A stretch of DNA of 64,000 bases, taken from contig NC_074712.1 in assembly GCF_947242115.1 (NCBI RefSeq), positions 48,427,838 to 48,491,837 of the forward strand, given 5' to 3'. The notes beneath the pieces were generated by a model. That model had not been told where the DNA came from. It saw only the letters and a program-made list of their open reading frames with translations, and searched no databases. The DNA is from Biomphalaria glabrata. Lineage: Eukaryota; Mollusca; Gastropoda; Planorbidae. Positions within the stretch are counted from its first letter, which is position 1; the number at the start of each line of letters is the position of its first letter. Of the stretch, positions 46,501 to 56,598 are shown piece by piece. The position numbers and the translations under genes were made by a program.

Positions 46501-49500
46501 AAACGCTTTTGGGCGTCGGGGCTTCGCCCCGAACACCACTAATAAGTAATGAGCTGTAGATGTCAGGAGAATGCGTTTCAGCCGTGAAAAATTCAAGAAA
46601 ACGCTTTTGGCGTCGGGGCTTTGCCCCGAACCCCACTGATAAATAATGAGCTGTACATGTCAGAAGAATGCGTTTCTGCAGTGAAAAATGCAAGAAAACG
46701 CTTTTGGCGTCGGGGCTTCGCCCCGAACACCACTAATAAGTAATGAGCTGTAGATGTCAGGAGAATGCGTTTCAGCCGTGAAAAATTCAAGAAAACGCTT
46801 TTGGCGTCGGGGCTTCGCCCCGAACCCCACTGATAAATAATGAGCTGTAGATGTCAGAAGAATGCGTTTCTGCAGAGAAAAATGCAAGAAAACGCTTTTG
46901 AAAAAGTTTACATTGCTCTCCCAAACCCCCAAGCTTGCAAGAGAAAGACTGTTTTTTTTCTGTTTTTTTCGCCGAAGATTGAGAAACAGTCTTATTTTAT
47001 TCTCATATATCGAATATATATATATATACTGTACGCACGTTTATGCATAGGGTTAGGGTTTACTGGGCGTTAGGGTTAGGGTTTGGAAAAAAATCGCCCC
47101 CCCCCACTCCAAAGTTCTGGATCCGCCAGTGGCTGAGCTGAAACCATGAGGTAGAACGGCAGTTATAACTTGGTCCTCGGAGAGGAAGGACATATATATC
47201 ATAGTCAAGTTATTTGTTGTAAGGAGTAAATGATTATAAATAAATATCATTGTAAAGTGTACTCAGATGTTGTTCTTGAAGCTATTATTCAATCAAACAT
47301 TACGCCTTTAAGGCTGAATTACTTGTCAACTATTATCTTTATTCGATAAATTTATTTTCTGCTATTAATTGTGTTACTTAATTAATATCTTTTGTGCTAC
47401 TCAAGTCAAAAGCTCTACACAGAACCACGACACTCACGTTAGCAAAAAGTAATGTAATGCAGAGAGAGAGAGAGAGAGAGTCTAAGCATTAACATTATAA
47501 ACGTTTCATTGGGTCGTCAAGTCTCTTTATGTGATTCACAATTTATAAAGATCTAAAGCAAACATAACAAGCACAATGACAAGTTATCTAGGCTACATCC
47601 TTAAAAAAAAAATGTGGGCAATTTTAGGATATCTTGAATTTAAAAAAGCTATGGACCTCAAAACTTTCTGATCTACAGATGCAAGCTACACAAATAAACT
47701 ATGTCCTTTCTGATCTACAGATACAAGCTCTACAAATCAACTATGTCCTTTCTGATCTACAGATAGGCTACAAGCTCTACAAATAAAATATGTCCTTTCT
47801 GATCTACAGATACAAGCTCTACAAATAAACTATGTCCTTTCTGATCTACAGATACAAGCTACACAAATAAACTCTGTCCTTTCTGATCTACAGATACAAG
47901 CTACACAAATAAACTATGTCCTTTCTGATCTACAGATACAAGCTCTACAAATAAACTATGTCCTTTCTGATCTACAGATACAAGCTCTACAAATAAACTA
48001 TGCCCCAATAATGTAATAAACATAGTGCATGTAGTAATGTAGGTCCCACTTTCGATGGGCGGGACATGTAGTCCCAGACAATCGCCTTCCCAAACGACTT
48101 CTGTACGGGGAGTTGTGTGCAGGAAAGCGCTCCCAGGGAGGTCAATTCAAGCGCTATAAAGACTCTCAAGAGCTCCTTCAAGGAATGCAATTTCGACATT
48201 CACAGCTGGGAAGCACTAGCTCTTGATCGCTTCTCATCGTGTGAAGCTGTGAGTCTCGGAGTCTTGAGATTTGAAGCAAGAAGAGTGGCCATGGTGAAAG
48301 AGCGCCGAACCAACAAAAGCTGAGAGAAGAAGCAACTGACCAAATCTACCCATGACACGTATGCGGCCGGCTTTTTAAAGCGCGTATTGGACTTTACAGT
48401 TATCTTCGAGTCTATAGAAAATGAGAAATGTGCTCATCTTCGATCACGAAGGAGGAGCTATAGTAATGATATAACATCTTTCTGGTCACAGCTAAAATAT
48501 ACACTTATAGGACAGATAATTATAAATACAGATCAAGTAACACTTGAATACCTATGTTGACTGAACTGTTTAATTAGAACAAGCCATATCATGTTTGATG
48601 ACCTACTCTGCTCAATTATCACAAAAACTTTTTTTTCTACACCAACGTTTAATGTCTAATAGAAATTAAAATTGTCATTGGTGCTTCTGTGTGTGTTGGG
48701 TGCTTTGTGGAAATGAGTGGGGTGGGGGGTCCTCTACCTGATGAAGAAAGGCAATGATATTTTATCCTTAAGAGCTTTTACTGAAATGTCTATGTGTTTA
48801 AATGGCTATACAAAGGTAATAGTTCTTTACACTGGATAAGTTTAGGAAGACTTTGTTCAGATAAACTAGCAGAAAGGGGTGTCTATCTTAGTCTGTTTCT
48901 TAAGAGGATACAGATATTTTGTTCTTAATGACTAGACAAGAATGAATGTATAAGGGGAGAAGGTTAAAGAATTGCACAGTAGTTTAGAGCTCTTATCCTT
49001 GAAGCCTGTGGGAGTCAATTTAAGTTAAGGTAGCCATTCTTTTAGGTAACAGATGTATGTTCTGCACTCTATAAGAGTTCACCAGATGTCTCTTTCAAAA
49101 GCTGAAAAGTGCATTTTTCTATGCCAATAAGATTATACAGACAGGTAGAAAAAGGCAATTATCCCTTTCAGACCTTGCAATCTATAGGGCAGATGATGTC
49201 AAGTTTGTATGTCTGATGGTTATATATAACGATGGTGTCATGTGGCCAGCACAATGACTAACAGCCATTACATTATTCAATTAATGTCAGTTGGACGGAC
49301 TCAGGGGCATCTTAACAATCCCAAAATTTAACAGACCAGTTTTCACCAAGATTTGAACCCAATAACTTTGATTCAGAAGCCAAGCACTTTACCACTCAGT
49401 CACCAAACCCTAGACATGTAAGCTGGGTTTTAAAGAGTTTCTTATTAGTGCACCTCAATTTCACTATCATTCTTTAAGATCAGTGAAACATTATTTCCAT

Positions 49501-52500
49501 TTGTCTATAGTCAACCCCTTGTACAGAACAGGAGTACCAGTGCATTATCAAAGTTATCTACATTAATAGTCATCTAAAGTTAACGTTTTTGACATCTTAT
49601 TTTATTTTATTAATCATATATTTACTCTACATTTGTTATAGAAAAGCTCCTGTGTTAATTTGGGAAGTTTAAATATTGTAAAATGTACAGCTTGAACTAA
49701 CCTTGTACATTGAAATGCCTTTGTTATAATCATCTTCACTGTGTGGCGGATATGGATTCAAACAAATATTTGCATAGCTTAACACAAAAGCAAAAAAAAA
49801 AAAATATTAAGCCAAAAAAAAAAACACCACACTACAAGAAACAAATATTAGTTTTACTTCAAGCAGTGCCACAAAGAGAATAAAAAAGATGGTGAATTTC
49901 ATTGCTAATGTATTTCAGGACAATCTGTATTTGTGACTCGAAGCGACTAACACAATTGTGAGAAATAGTTTCATCAATACTAAGACAGAGAAAAAATGGT
50001 AGGAAAAGGAAATTGTAAAAAATTTGTATAGCCAATATTTTGATGAAATAAAAATAGGACTAATTTTGTCTAATTTTCAATTTTGGTTCTATAGATGCAT
50101 AAAGTTAATTGAATCAGACTAAAAGATAGTTATTCTTATCATACCTAGTAATTACAATATAGTCTAGATTGTATTGCATCATGCTTACAATAGTGCTTCA
50201 CAAGACTTACATAACTGCTAGCTGATATTGTAAGGCTACCTTTTTTTCTTTGCAAATTTTATTATAAAGAAAGTATATTAAACTCCAAATAATAACATGT
50301 AAGTAAGTAAGTAAGTAAAGTTCCCTTTCAGACCTTGCAATCTTTGGGGCAGATGATGTAAAGGTCATCTGTTCCTGTTGCCCATGATAATGAGGGTGTC
50401 ATGTGGCCAGCACAATGACCAACCGTTTTTCTTCCCCAACTAATGTAAAGTACTAATTAATATGTAAGTACACACAATTTTTTTGATTAATATTATTCAA
50501 TAGCAAAATAGATAAATAAATGCATTCTATACCCATAAATTTTTCAATCAAATCTAGGTGTGTTATTACAAAGCTTATATCAACTCTGTTGATCAATCTG
50601 TTTGTTTATCTGTCTGTCTGGTAAAAAGTGTGCACTTGTTATTTCTCCCACACCCATTCCCATATCAAGTTGAAACTTCGCACAATTCATTCTCCGACCA
50701 ATTTGAAACTTTAAACAATTATTTATTGTACCTAACAAAACATGAATCAATTAAAAAATACCCAATTACTTAATTAATGAATGGTAATTAACTATTTGTT
50801 TGATATTGAATAAGGGAAATAGCTTAAATTTTTTGCTTGTTTGATTTAGTGAGAATAGACCCTTGCGCAACAAAGGTTTGTTTAATCCTAATATTCTAAA
50901 TCAAATTGACACCAAGCACTTGTCACTCTGTGGTTATATATAAATTGCCATTTAAAATTTGATGGTAAACAAAACTATTACATATTTTTTTCATAAGTTT
51001 CAAAGCTAAAAGAATATAATTTTATAAACATCAACCTGACTTTTGTGCACTGCAGCAAGAGTTACTAAACATTACATTTAATGCAAAAGATTGCTAAAGG
51101 GTTTAGTAACATAAAGGTATGAAAAGAGACAGTGCCACACTATAAATGAAAACACTCCTAATTTTACACAAACACAAACCAAGTATTTTTCTTTATCACT
51201 ATTAAATGGATCTGGTAAACTATTTGGATATTTTCCCAAAGTAACAGAGACATATCTGAAAATTTACAAGGTATTTCTATAGATAATTCAAACAGGTAAA
51301 TTTTCAACCACATGTTTACTTAATTTATTAAGTGTTACAACTTAACAATACAAAATGTAATGTAGAAAAAACAAAATGTAAACAATATTTTTTTCAACAA
51401 AAATAATTTTTATGATTTATTTCAATTTCAGAGCCATTCCTTCAGAATTGAAGAGTATTACATCCCAGCCAAAACTCCTACAATGTAGTAGTAGATAATG
51501 GTGGGCAGGGTTTGAACTCTGTATGATCATAATAATAGTCTCAAATGCATACTAGGCTTAAATGTCTGATGGCCAACAAGATTTATGTTTCTGTTTATTA
51601 AATAGTTTAAAAAATTGCTATAGGTTAGCCAGCACAATGACCAATAAGCTTTTTTACAGTGACTTTGAGAATGTTGATCAAGTCAAGGTAAAGTATTTTT
51701 CATTCAGAAACCTAGTATTTTTATCTAAGTAATTGATAAAATCTACATATGAAAAACCATGCAATCATTCTGTTGACAATAATAGAACAAAGATTATTTA
51801 AAGTTTAAAAATGCATTCATATAACTATTTATAAAAAATTTCTTACCCATATCCGGTTCCTTTTTTTCCTGGGTTGGTCAATATATTTTTTAAAGGCTCT
51901 CTTTTACTACCACCACCTGATGTTGCTGGACTTAATGCTGGGACTACTCCACCTAGTGTGCCATAGAATGTTCCAAGCCCATTCCTATTAGAACATATAC
52001 AATCTTTCACTAGACTTCTCTAAAGTAAAATATCTTAGGAGACAAATAATACTTAGATATTTCTAGTTCACAACACCATAGAACATGTAGAGAACAATCT
52101 GTATAAACAAAGTGTTTCTAAATCTAAATTATTTTATACATTCAGATGTTCCTTTAAAAATGAAGATTATTATGTCCTAGCCCAAACCCTTTGAAGGATG
52201 GTAGGGGATAGTAGCAGGCAGAATTTAGACTAACATTTTGGAAGCCTGTAGCACAAAATCAAACAACCAAATGTATGCCAACAACAGTGAACTTATATTG
52301 AATCAGTGTCAGAACTGTTGTAGAAATGATGAAAAATAATTGTAAGTACAATTTCATTTAATGCAGTCAGCAAGGTATGAATAGGGTAGGGTTCAATCAA
52401 AACAATAGAGCTTACAAATTGGCAAAAGAAAAAAATGAATTTCATATGCAAACATTGTGATAATTATTACAATGTTCATTCTTTTTTTGTTTTTTTACTA

Positions 52501-54427
52501 AAGAAATTGTGTTTGTGCAAAATTTCATGTACTGAAACTGTTTTGTAAACTCTGCTTGAAAAGGCTTATTATATCAATTAAGACTCACATTGTTCTATAA
52601 CCATTAGTTGGCACAAATGCCTTTGACAAATTTTTTTTGCTTTCAGACATTCTATGTTGTCTTCTTAATTTTACTGGATCAGAATATGACTCCCCTTCAA
52701 AAACACGTCCAAAATCTGCAAAATAGCCATCACTCTTAGCAGATTTTTCTTTGGTTCCTCCAGGGATCATCTGTTTGCCTTTGCCAGCTGGCTCATTAAA
52801 AACTCCTGCAATTTAAAACAACTGTAAAAACCTCAAAATCTGTGTAAAAAACAACAACTTCAATTTAATACTTAATTAATGATTATTAAAATGTTGATAT
52901 ATTTATGTAGCTGTTTTGAATACTGTATTCTGAAATATATAACTCTAATTAACAGATAATTTTGTGCTGTAATATATTCCATAAGCCATCAAGACTGACC
53001 ATATGAAAAGCCCTGGTTAGATCAACAAAATCAGTGGTGGTGGGTGGAACCTGGACATTGATCTCGAAAATGGCTCAAAAATTTTCCTAGAAATTTAACA
53101 GTTGATGTTATCACTGAGAAAAGAATAACTAGTTCATTGACCATACTGGGAAAACTCGAGTTTGACTTTTATAGTATTTCAAACTAAAAAGAAAATGAAA
53201 TAAATTTAAATTTGGCAAGAGAATGAGAAAATATTTATCTTGAACAGACTATATGTTTTCAGGTTCAATTGTTTTTTACTCTGACATTCATTAATTATTA
53301 AGAGAAAAACAATCACTCGTTAAGTTGTTTAAAGGTGGTATTTTTCCATTTAAAAAAAGTATTTTTAATGTTTTTCTTGTTCTTGTAATTGTTGCAAAAC
53401 AAACATCATGTCAAATGTACTTCTATCATCTCCAAAGCCACATTGGCTCTCAGATAGCACCTAGTCCACTATAATAGAGTTGGTCAGTTGATCAAGCAGG
53501 ACCCATGCAAAGATCTTTTCTGCTACTGACAGAAGTATTATGCCTCAATAGTTGAAATGGTTTGATAAAGTTGGGCCATAGGCACATTGAAGCAATAGTT
53601 AAAGCAGTCAGACTTGTTACCATTTCTGTATAGGGATTTAAAACAGAAGCTCAAAGGTTAGGTAGAAAAACTCACTTTTCCCATCATAGAGCATAGAATG
53701 AACAATTTAAGTCTGTTAGTCTTTCTGTTGTGTCATCATATCCCATTTAAAGATTTATTCCAGAAGGCCATCAAAGCCAGGTGTTTTTTTTTTTAGTTTA
53801 TTAATTATAATTTTAACTTCCTTAAATGTTGGTGAGTCATTGAGCTCCTCTCTCACAAATAATGGTACAATGGTCTGCTAAAGTTGGGCCATAGGCACAT
53901 TGAAGCAACTGGTAGAAAGAACTTGTCTCATCAGCCTCAGCATAATCCGGCATGTTTACAGATAGTTAAGTCACCATTTATGTTTTAGAGAGTGTGATAC
54001 AAAGAATGATCTAGTTGCAGTATCAGTAGGGTTTGCAAGAACAGTGCGAGAGCAGTTGTGCTTTTGCTTTAGTAGCTCTTGAATTACTGCATGGCTCTCA
54101 TCAAACCAGTCTCACTTGGGTTTACTGCAATAGCCCATGACTTTGGCTTTCACATCCATTTTAGCTGGTTTCAGTTACTTACTGGATCATATTGTATACG
54201 AATAGGGTAATTAGACTAAAAAGAAATACTTTTAAAATGTTGTCTGTGCTAGCAGCTTAAAAAATAGAACAAATTAGTACATTATAATACAGATCTACAT
54301 TGGCTATATATAGACTCTATTACCTACCCTGCCCTGGTGTTTTATAAGGATCTCCAACTGTCACATAATCCATTTCTTTAAACAATCCCACCCTCTCCAT
54401 GTCAGATTTTCCACCTTTTTCTCCCAT
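43530..54427 (-). CDS. CFAP96: Cilia- and flagella-associated protein 96 (C4orf47 homologue), complete
   Basis: Six coding exons in order: 54328-54427, 52589-52805, 51847-51984, 49702-49777, 44227-44415 and 43530-43709 (stop 43530-43532). All have GT/AG sites and consistent phases, totalling 900 nt, or 299 residues; the human protein is about 309. It opens MGEKGGKSDMERVGLF and carries the family blocks KQMIPGGTKEKS, SKKNLSKAFVPTNG, NPGKKGTGYGYANI, LNMHPSDYFNGNPY and AGMKAGTFDPYPSHSADPY, so identity is secure. Vertebrate CFAP96 is a ciliary/centrosomal protein of unknown biochemical activity. An acceptor-like TTTGTCTTTCAG just upstream (exon would start at 54486) suggests a spliced 5' UTR. Introns hold a hAT-type transposon, SINEs and LINE pieces; no exon is interrupted. 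Confidence 0.95.
43860..44195 (+). mobile_element. CR1/L2-like LINE 3' end, in a CFAP96 intron
   Basis: The plus strand reads RHKDKGTFLVP, then FFPSAIRAWNGLPEPARKTN and DLAELKS, the WN-LP signature at the end of CR1/L2-type reverse transcriptases. The 3' tail carries a T tract (44122-44143) and GTAACATCTGTATTTTATAA. Stops are present; it is opposite in orientation to CFAP96. Confidence 0.8.
45003..47131. mobile_element. Non-autonomous hAT-type DNA transposon, 2129 bp, complete ends
   Basis: It starts CACTGGCGGATCCAG (45003-45017) and ends with the exact inverse CTGGATCCGCCAGTG (47117-47131). The flanks carry the direct repeat GCTGAGCT (44995-45002 and 47132-47139), an 8-bp target duplication as hAT transposases make. 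No transposase frame is present. The interior has three G/C-tract-rich subrepeats (about 45.02-45.48 kb), an AT-rich middle, a 97-bp array (46.16-46.91 kb) and short TTAGGG runs near the right end. It lies in an intron of CFAP96. Relatives: 37660-37792 and the end at 30749. Confidence 0.88.
46160..46905. repeat. 97-bp tandem repeat, about 7.7 copies, alternating types with hairpins
   Basis: The landmark CCCCGAAC occurs at 46235, 46332, 46429, 46527, 46624, 46721 and 46818, spacing 97-98. After it, ACACCACTAATAAGTAATG and ACCCCACTGATAAATAATG types alternate strictly from 46332 onward, and CTGCAGTG/AGCCGTG alternate with them. The real period is therefore a dimer of about 195 bp. Most units hold the perfect stem TCGGGGC-TTC-GCCCCGA. 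It lies inside the hAT-type element. Confidence 0.92.
47140..47660. other. CFAP96 intron spacer
   Basis: AT-rich. A (GA)n run of about 20 bp lies at 47461-47480. Otherwise nothing is seen. Confidence 0.5.
47666..48003. repeat. 42-bp minisatellite, eight copies
   Basis: The unit is CTTTCTGATCTACAGATACA plus AGCTCTACAAATAAACTATG plus TC. Variants are AGCTACAC, ATAGGCTACAAG and AACTCTGTC. It directly abuts a LINE fragment on its right. Confidence 0.93.
48005..48440 (+). mobile_element. LINE C-terminal fragment, in a CFAP96 intron
   Basis: The plus strand reads FRWAGHVVPDNRLPKRLLYG, ELCAGKRSQGGQFKRYKDS, then after a frameshift LKSSFKECNFDIHSWEALAL and DRFSSCEAVS. Next come an Arg-rich stretch and VCGRLFKARIGLYSYLR, the zinc-finger-like tail. 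It is the same LINE family as 31.3 and 63.5 kb. Confidence 0.85.
48445..49150. other. CFAP96 intron, no feature seen
   Basis: Mixed AT-rich sequence; no repeat or frame that I can support. Confidence 0.4.
49157..49415 (-). mobile_element. SINE family A (minus strand)
   Basis: CCCTTTCAGACCTTGCAATC, TATAGGGCAGATGATGTCAA, GTGTCATGTGGCCAGCACAA, then GATTTGAACCCAATAACTTT and GCCAAGCACTTTACCACTCA: a nearly full copy in reverse, head at the right. Confidence 0.8.
50295..50455 (-). mobile_element. SINE family A, 3' part (minus strand), next to (GTAA)n
   Basis: A (GTAA)5-like run is followed by GTTCCCTTTCAGACCTTGCA, GGGGCAGATGATGTAAAGGT and GTGTCATGTGGCCAGCACAA. The tRNA-like head is missing. Confidence 0.75.
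50555..50830 (-). repeat. AAGCTTATAT-family dispersed repeat, partial
   Basis: Starts ACAAAGCTTATATCAACTCT (the inverse of the right end at 26.10 kb), then CTGTCTGTCTGGTAAAAAGT, CACCCATTCCCATATCAAGT, AATTATTTATTGTACCTAAC and TTGATATTGAATAAGGGAAA. The other end is absent. Confidence 0.6.
51428..51592 (-). mobile_element. SINE family B, diverged copy (minus strand)
   Basis: CATTCCTTCAGAATTGAAGA, ACATCCCAGCCAAAACTCCT, GTGGGCAGGGTTTGAACTCT and CTTAAATGTCTGATGGCCAA parallel 34085-34250 in order. Confidence 0.6.
52140..52292 (-). mobile_element. SINE family B, diverged copy (minus strand)
   Basis: CAGATGTTCCTTTAAAAATG, AAGATTATTATGTCCTAGCC, TAGCAGGCAGAATTTAGACT: the same order as the copy at 34.1 kb but more diverged. 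Confidence 0.5.
52960..54185 (-). mobile_element. LINE reverse-transcriptase fragment, in the first CFAP96 intron
   Basis: Minus-strand blocks: KKTPGFDGL, then LLSVAEKIFAWVLLDQLTNS, SESQCGFGDDRSTFDMMFVL, QQLQEQ and FVDLTRAFHMVSLDGL. These match the RT motifs APGVDGI, LLSVAGKIFARVLLNRL, ESQCGFR-RST-DMIFVLRQLQEK and DLTKAFDTVNRDGLW. Many stops and shifts separate the blocks. An internal segment (GTTGGGCCATAGGCACATTG) occurs twice, at 53570 and 53883. Confidence 0.85.
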
Positions 54428-54577
54428 TTTCTACTTTATTTTGAATCTTTCAGAAGTTTTGCTTTAAGTAGACAATAGCCTTAAAGCTGAAAGACAAATT
54501 ATAAATTAATTATTGAATAAAATCAAACATTTCAACAGTAAATAGGCCTACAAACAACACAAACAAAATGTTATCAC

Positions 54578-54748
54578 TGTACAGGTTAAGAGAGCTGCCT
54601 GATTATAAATATGCTCTCCAGACTGTCAACTCAATGGTCCTATGCTCAAATCCTGCCTACTGCTATATCCTCTTGCTTCCTGCAGTAGGTTTGGGATGCA
54701 ATGTATAAATCTGAAGGAAGTTGTGAAACAAGTCTTACAAGTCAGCAG
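54578..54748 (+). mobile_element. SINE family B, diverged copy (plus strand)
   Basis: AGAGCTGCCTGATTATAAAT, then box B-like CTCAAATCCTGCCTACTGCT, TTCCTGCAGTAGGTTTGGGA and CTGAAGGAAGTTGTGAAACA follow the family order. Confidence 0.5.
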
Positions 54749-54944
54749 TAAAAAGACTGATCACTAGATTATAAATCTAGAATTCTCACTCACAAGTGGG
54801 GTTTGGGGACTATTGTCTATATTAATTAAATTTAGTATTAATAAGCTTCAAGTATTCTGGATCTACGTCATACTGGAACTTATACATTATTACATGACTG
54901 TTGCAGCAGTATTATAATACACTTTTTATTCTTGTTAAGTCATA

Positions 54945-55335
54945 AATGACATAAATATCTTATCTAGATGAGAGAAATAAAGTTTTAATTTTAATTTCAT
55001 GGTTTAAAAAAGTGAACAAATAAACACTATATAGATCTAGATCTAGCTGTTTGGCTTTCTCAGACTTTCTGTTATCACTGTTATGTTTCTTAGTTCTAGA
55101 GTCTAGAAAAGACTAGATCTATCTAGATTCTAGACTAGAGTTAGTTTATAGAGTCTCTAGAGTCTAGAGTTATCTAAGAGTAAGAGTATCAAGTGAAACG
55201 TTGGCTTTGCTGAAAATGTGTAACTTTTTATTCTTAAGTCATAAATATCTTATCTAGATGAGAGAAATAAAGTTTTAATTTTAATTACATGGTTTTAAAA
55301 AAGTGAACAATTAAAGACTATATAGTATATAGCTG
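54945..55335. repeat. Direct duplication of an approximately 100-bp segment
   Basis: ATATCTTATCTAGATGAGAG, AAATAAAGTTTTAATTTTAA and ATGGTTTAAAAAAGTGAACA, followed by ACTATATAG, occur at about 54955-55035 and 55247-55325. AGATCTAG/TCTAGA-rich sequence lies between them. Confidence 0.8.
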
Positions 55336-56060
55336 TTTTGTCTTTCTGTTATGTTTTTGAATCAAGAAGCAATGGTGTCTGACATTTTGTTTAAATAATC
55401 TCTATGACGATAAAACAAAAATTCGGAGTGGGTTCCGTGGTTTTTACAAAATGTTAACAGGAAAACAACAAGATTCGAATCATTGTAGAATGTAAGCTCG
55501 ACGATTAACATTTATCTCTTATATATATTTATGGTATACTTATTATATAGAGATCTACATTATTATAAATATAGATATAGAGATAGATCTAAGTAAGACG
55601 TCTTGAGTCTTTTCTGTTATTAGATCTTGATCTAGGGCTTTCGAGGCATGGATTATATTCTAGATATCTACTAATCTAGACCTAGAGAGTAGATTTGACT
55701 AGATCCAGTGTAATCACTAGATCAGATCTATCTAGTTAGTTAAGTTAGTCACTACAATCAGAGTCTAGTACAATAAATTAAAATCTTGATTCTTGATCTA
55801 GTCTACTCAAGACACTCAAGTCTACTGTTTTCCTAGAGTAGAGGCCTAGTGACCAGTCACTTTTACTTTAATCTTTAGTTTTGGAACACTTCATGACTTT
55901 GACTTTAGTGATGTAAAGTTAAAGGAAAGGAAATTCAAATAGATTCTAGCTAGAATAGTTTGGCCTGCATCTCTTGCCCCCCCCCCTCCAGTGACACCAC
56001 TGGTTGCAACCTCAACCTGCATATTTATAGACAAATTGTTGTCCTCTAAGGTTGTCTTTA
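55336..56060. other. AT-rich spacer
   Basis: TCTAGATC-rich sequence to about 55.85 kb. At 55977-56005 a C tract with CTCCAGTGACACCACTGG recalls a degraded hAT-type terminus. No frame is seen. Confidence 0.4.
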
Positions 56061-56063
56061 TTA

Positions 56064-56273
56064 TTAAGTTTTATTTTGGTTGTCTGTACCTGTTTTTGGC
56101 ATAGGCTTCTCTTTGGGCCTAAGTAAGAACTCTCCAGCTTTCTGTTTTAGAGGCCATCTGCTTTCCTCAATGTCATTGAGGTCAAGAATGGACTTGCGTT
56201 GATCATAATCCCATAATGCTATGGGTCCTCCTTGAAGCTTTCCAAAAAAAGATTGTATTTGACTTGTTGACAT
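56064..56273 (-). CDS. Small unrecognised protein or first exon, head to head with MRE11
   Basis: A 69-codon minus-strand frame reads MSTSQIQSFFGKLQGGPIAL, WDYDQRKSILDLNDIEESRW and PLKQKAGEFLLRPKEKPMPK, then TGTDNQNKT and a stop. The composition looks like real protein. A donor-like CAG/GTACAG lies ten codons before the stop, so it may be an exon ending about 56089. AATAAA words just after the stop would alternatively suit a single-exon gene. The N-terminus (T-S-Q-I-Q-S-F-F) resembles a PCNA-interacting PIP box without its canonical Gln. I do not recognise the family. It is not in frame with CFAP96 via the acceptor at 54487. It starts 325 bp from the MRE11 ATG. Confidence 0.5.
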   Translation of the reverse strand: MSTSQIQSFFGKLQGGPIALWDYDQRKSILDLNDIEESRWPLKQKAGEFLLRPKEKPMPKTGTDNQNKT

Positions 56274-56598
56274 CCTAGCTCATAATGGAGAATCAACGCA
56301 GCTTTCAAATGGTAGAACTAGATCTAGGTTGAATAGAAATGGTTTACTCAATTTTTTTATTTTTTAGGATCAGCCTTTTTTCCCATCATTGAGCTAGAAG
56401 ATCTAGATCCTACTGTAGATCTAGATGGCGACAGAACAGTAATTTTCATCTAGCTAGATCTAAGTCAAATTATGCAATTTTATGTTTGTATTTAACTTTA
56501 TTCTAACTATCTTAAACATTTAATGTTGTACTTCTAGCTGAAATGTACTGCCCTACCTCTTACAAGATTTGTGTGCATACAAGTAGTTGACGGTGAAA
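56274..56598. promoter_or_regulatory. Probable shared (divergent) promoter region of MRE11 and the small minus-strand frame
   Basis: 325 bp separate two outward-pointing start codons. Contains several AGATCTAG words and T-rich stretches and no consensus TATA box at a convincing position. The assignment rests on gene geometry only. Confidence 0.4.

Noticed and set aside
47040-47095. Interstitial telomere
   Set aside because: Only a few TTAGGG words, and the same words occur in the truncated relative at 37.7 kb, so they belong to the transposon.
56064-56273. First coding exon of CFAP96
   Set aside because: Joining its donor to the acceptor at 54487 leads to a stop before the CFAP96 start, and CFAP96 has its own conserved N-terminus at 54427.
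56587-56598. In-frame TTG four codons upstream as the MRE11 start
   Set aside because: Animal genes start at ATG in nearly all cases, and the ATG at 56599 gives the expected N-terminal length relative to known MRE11.
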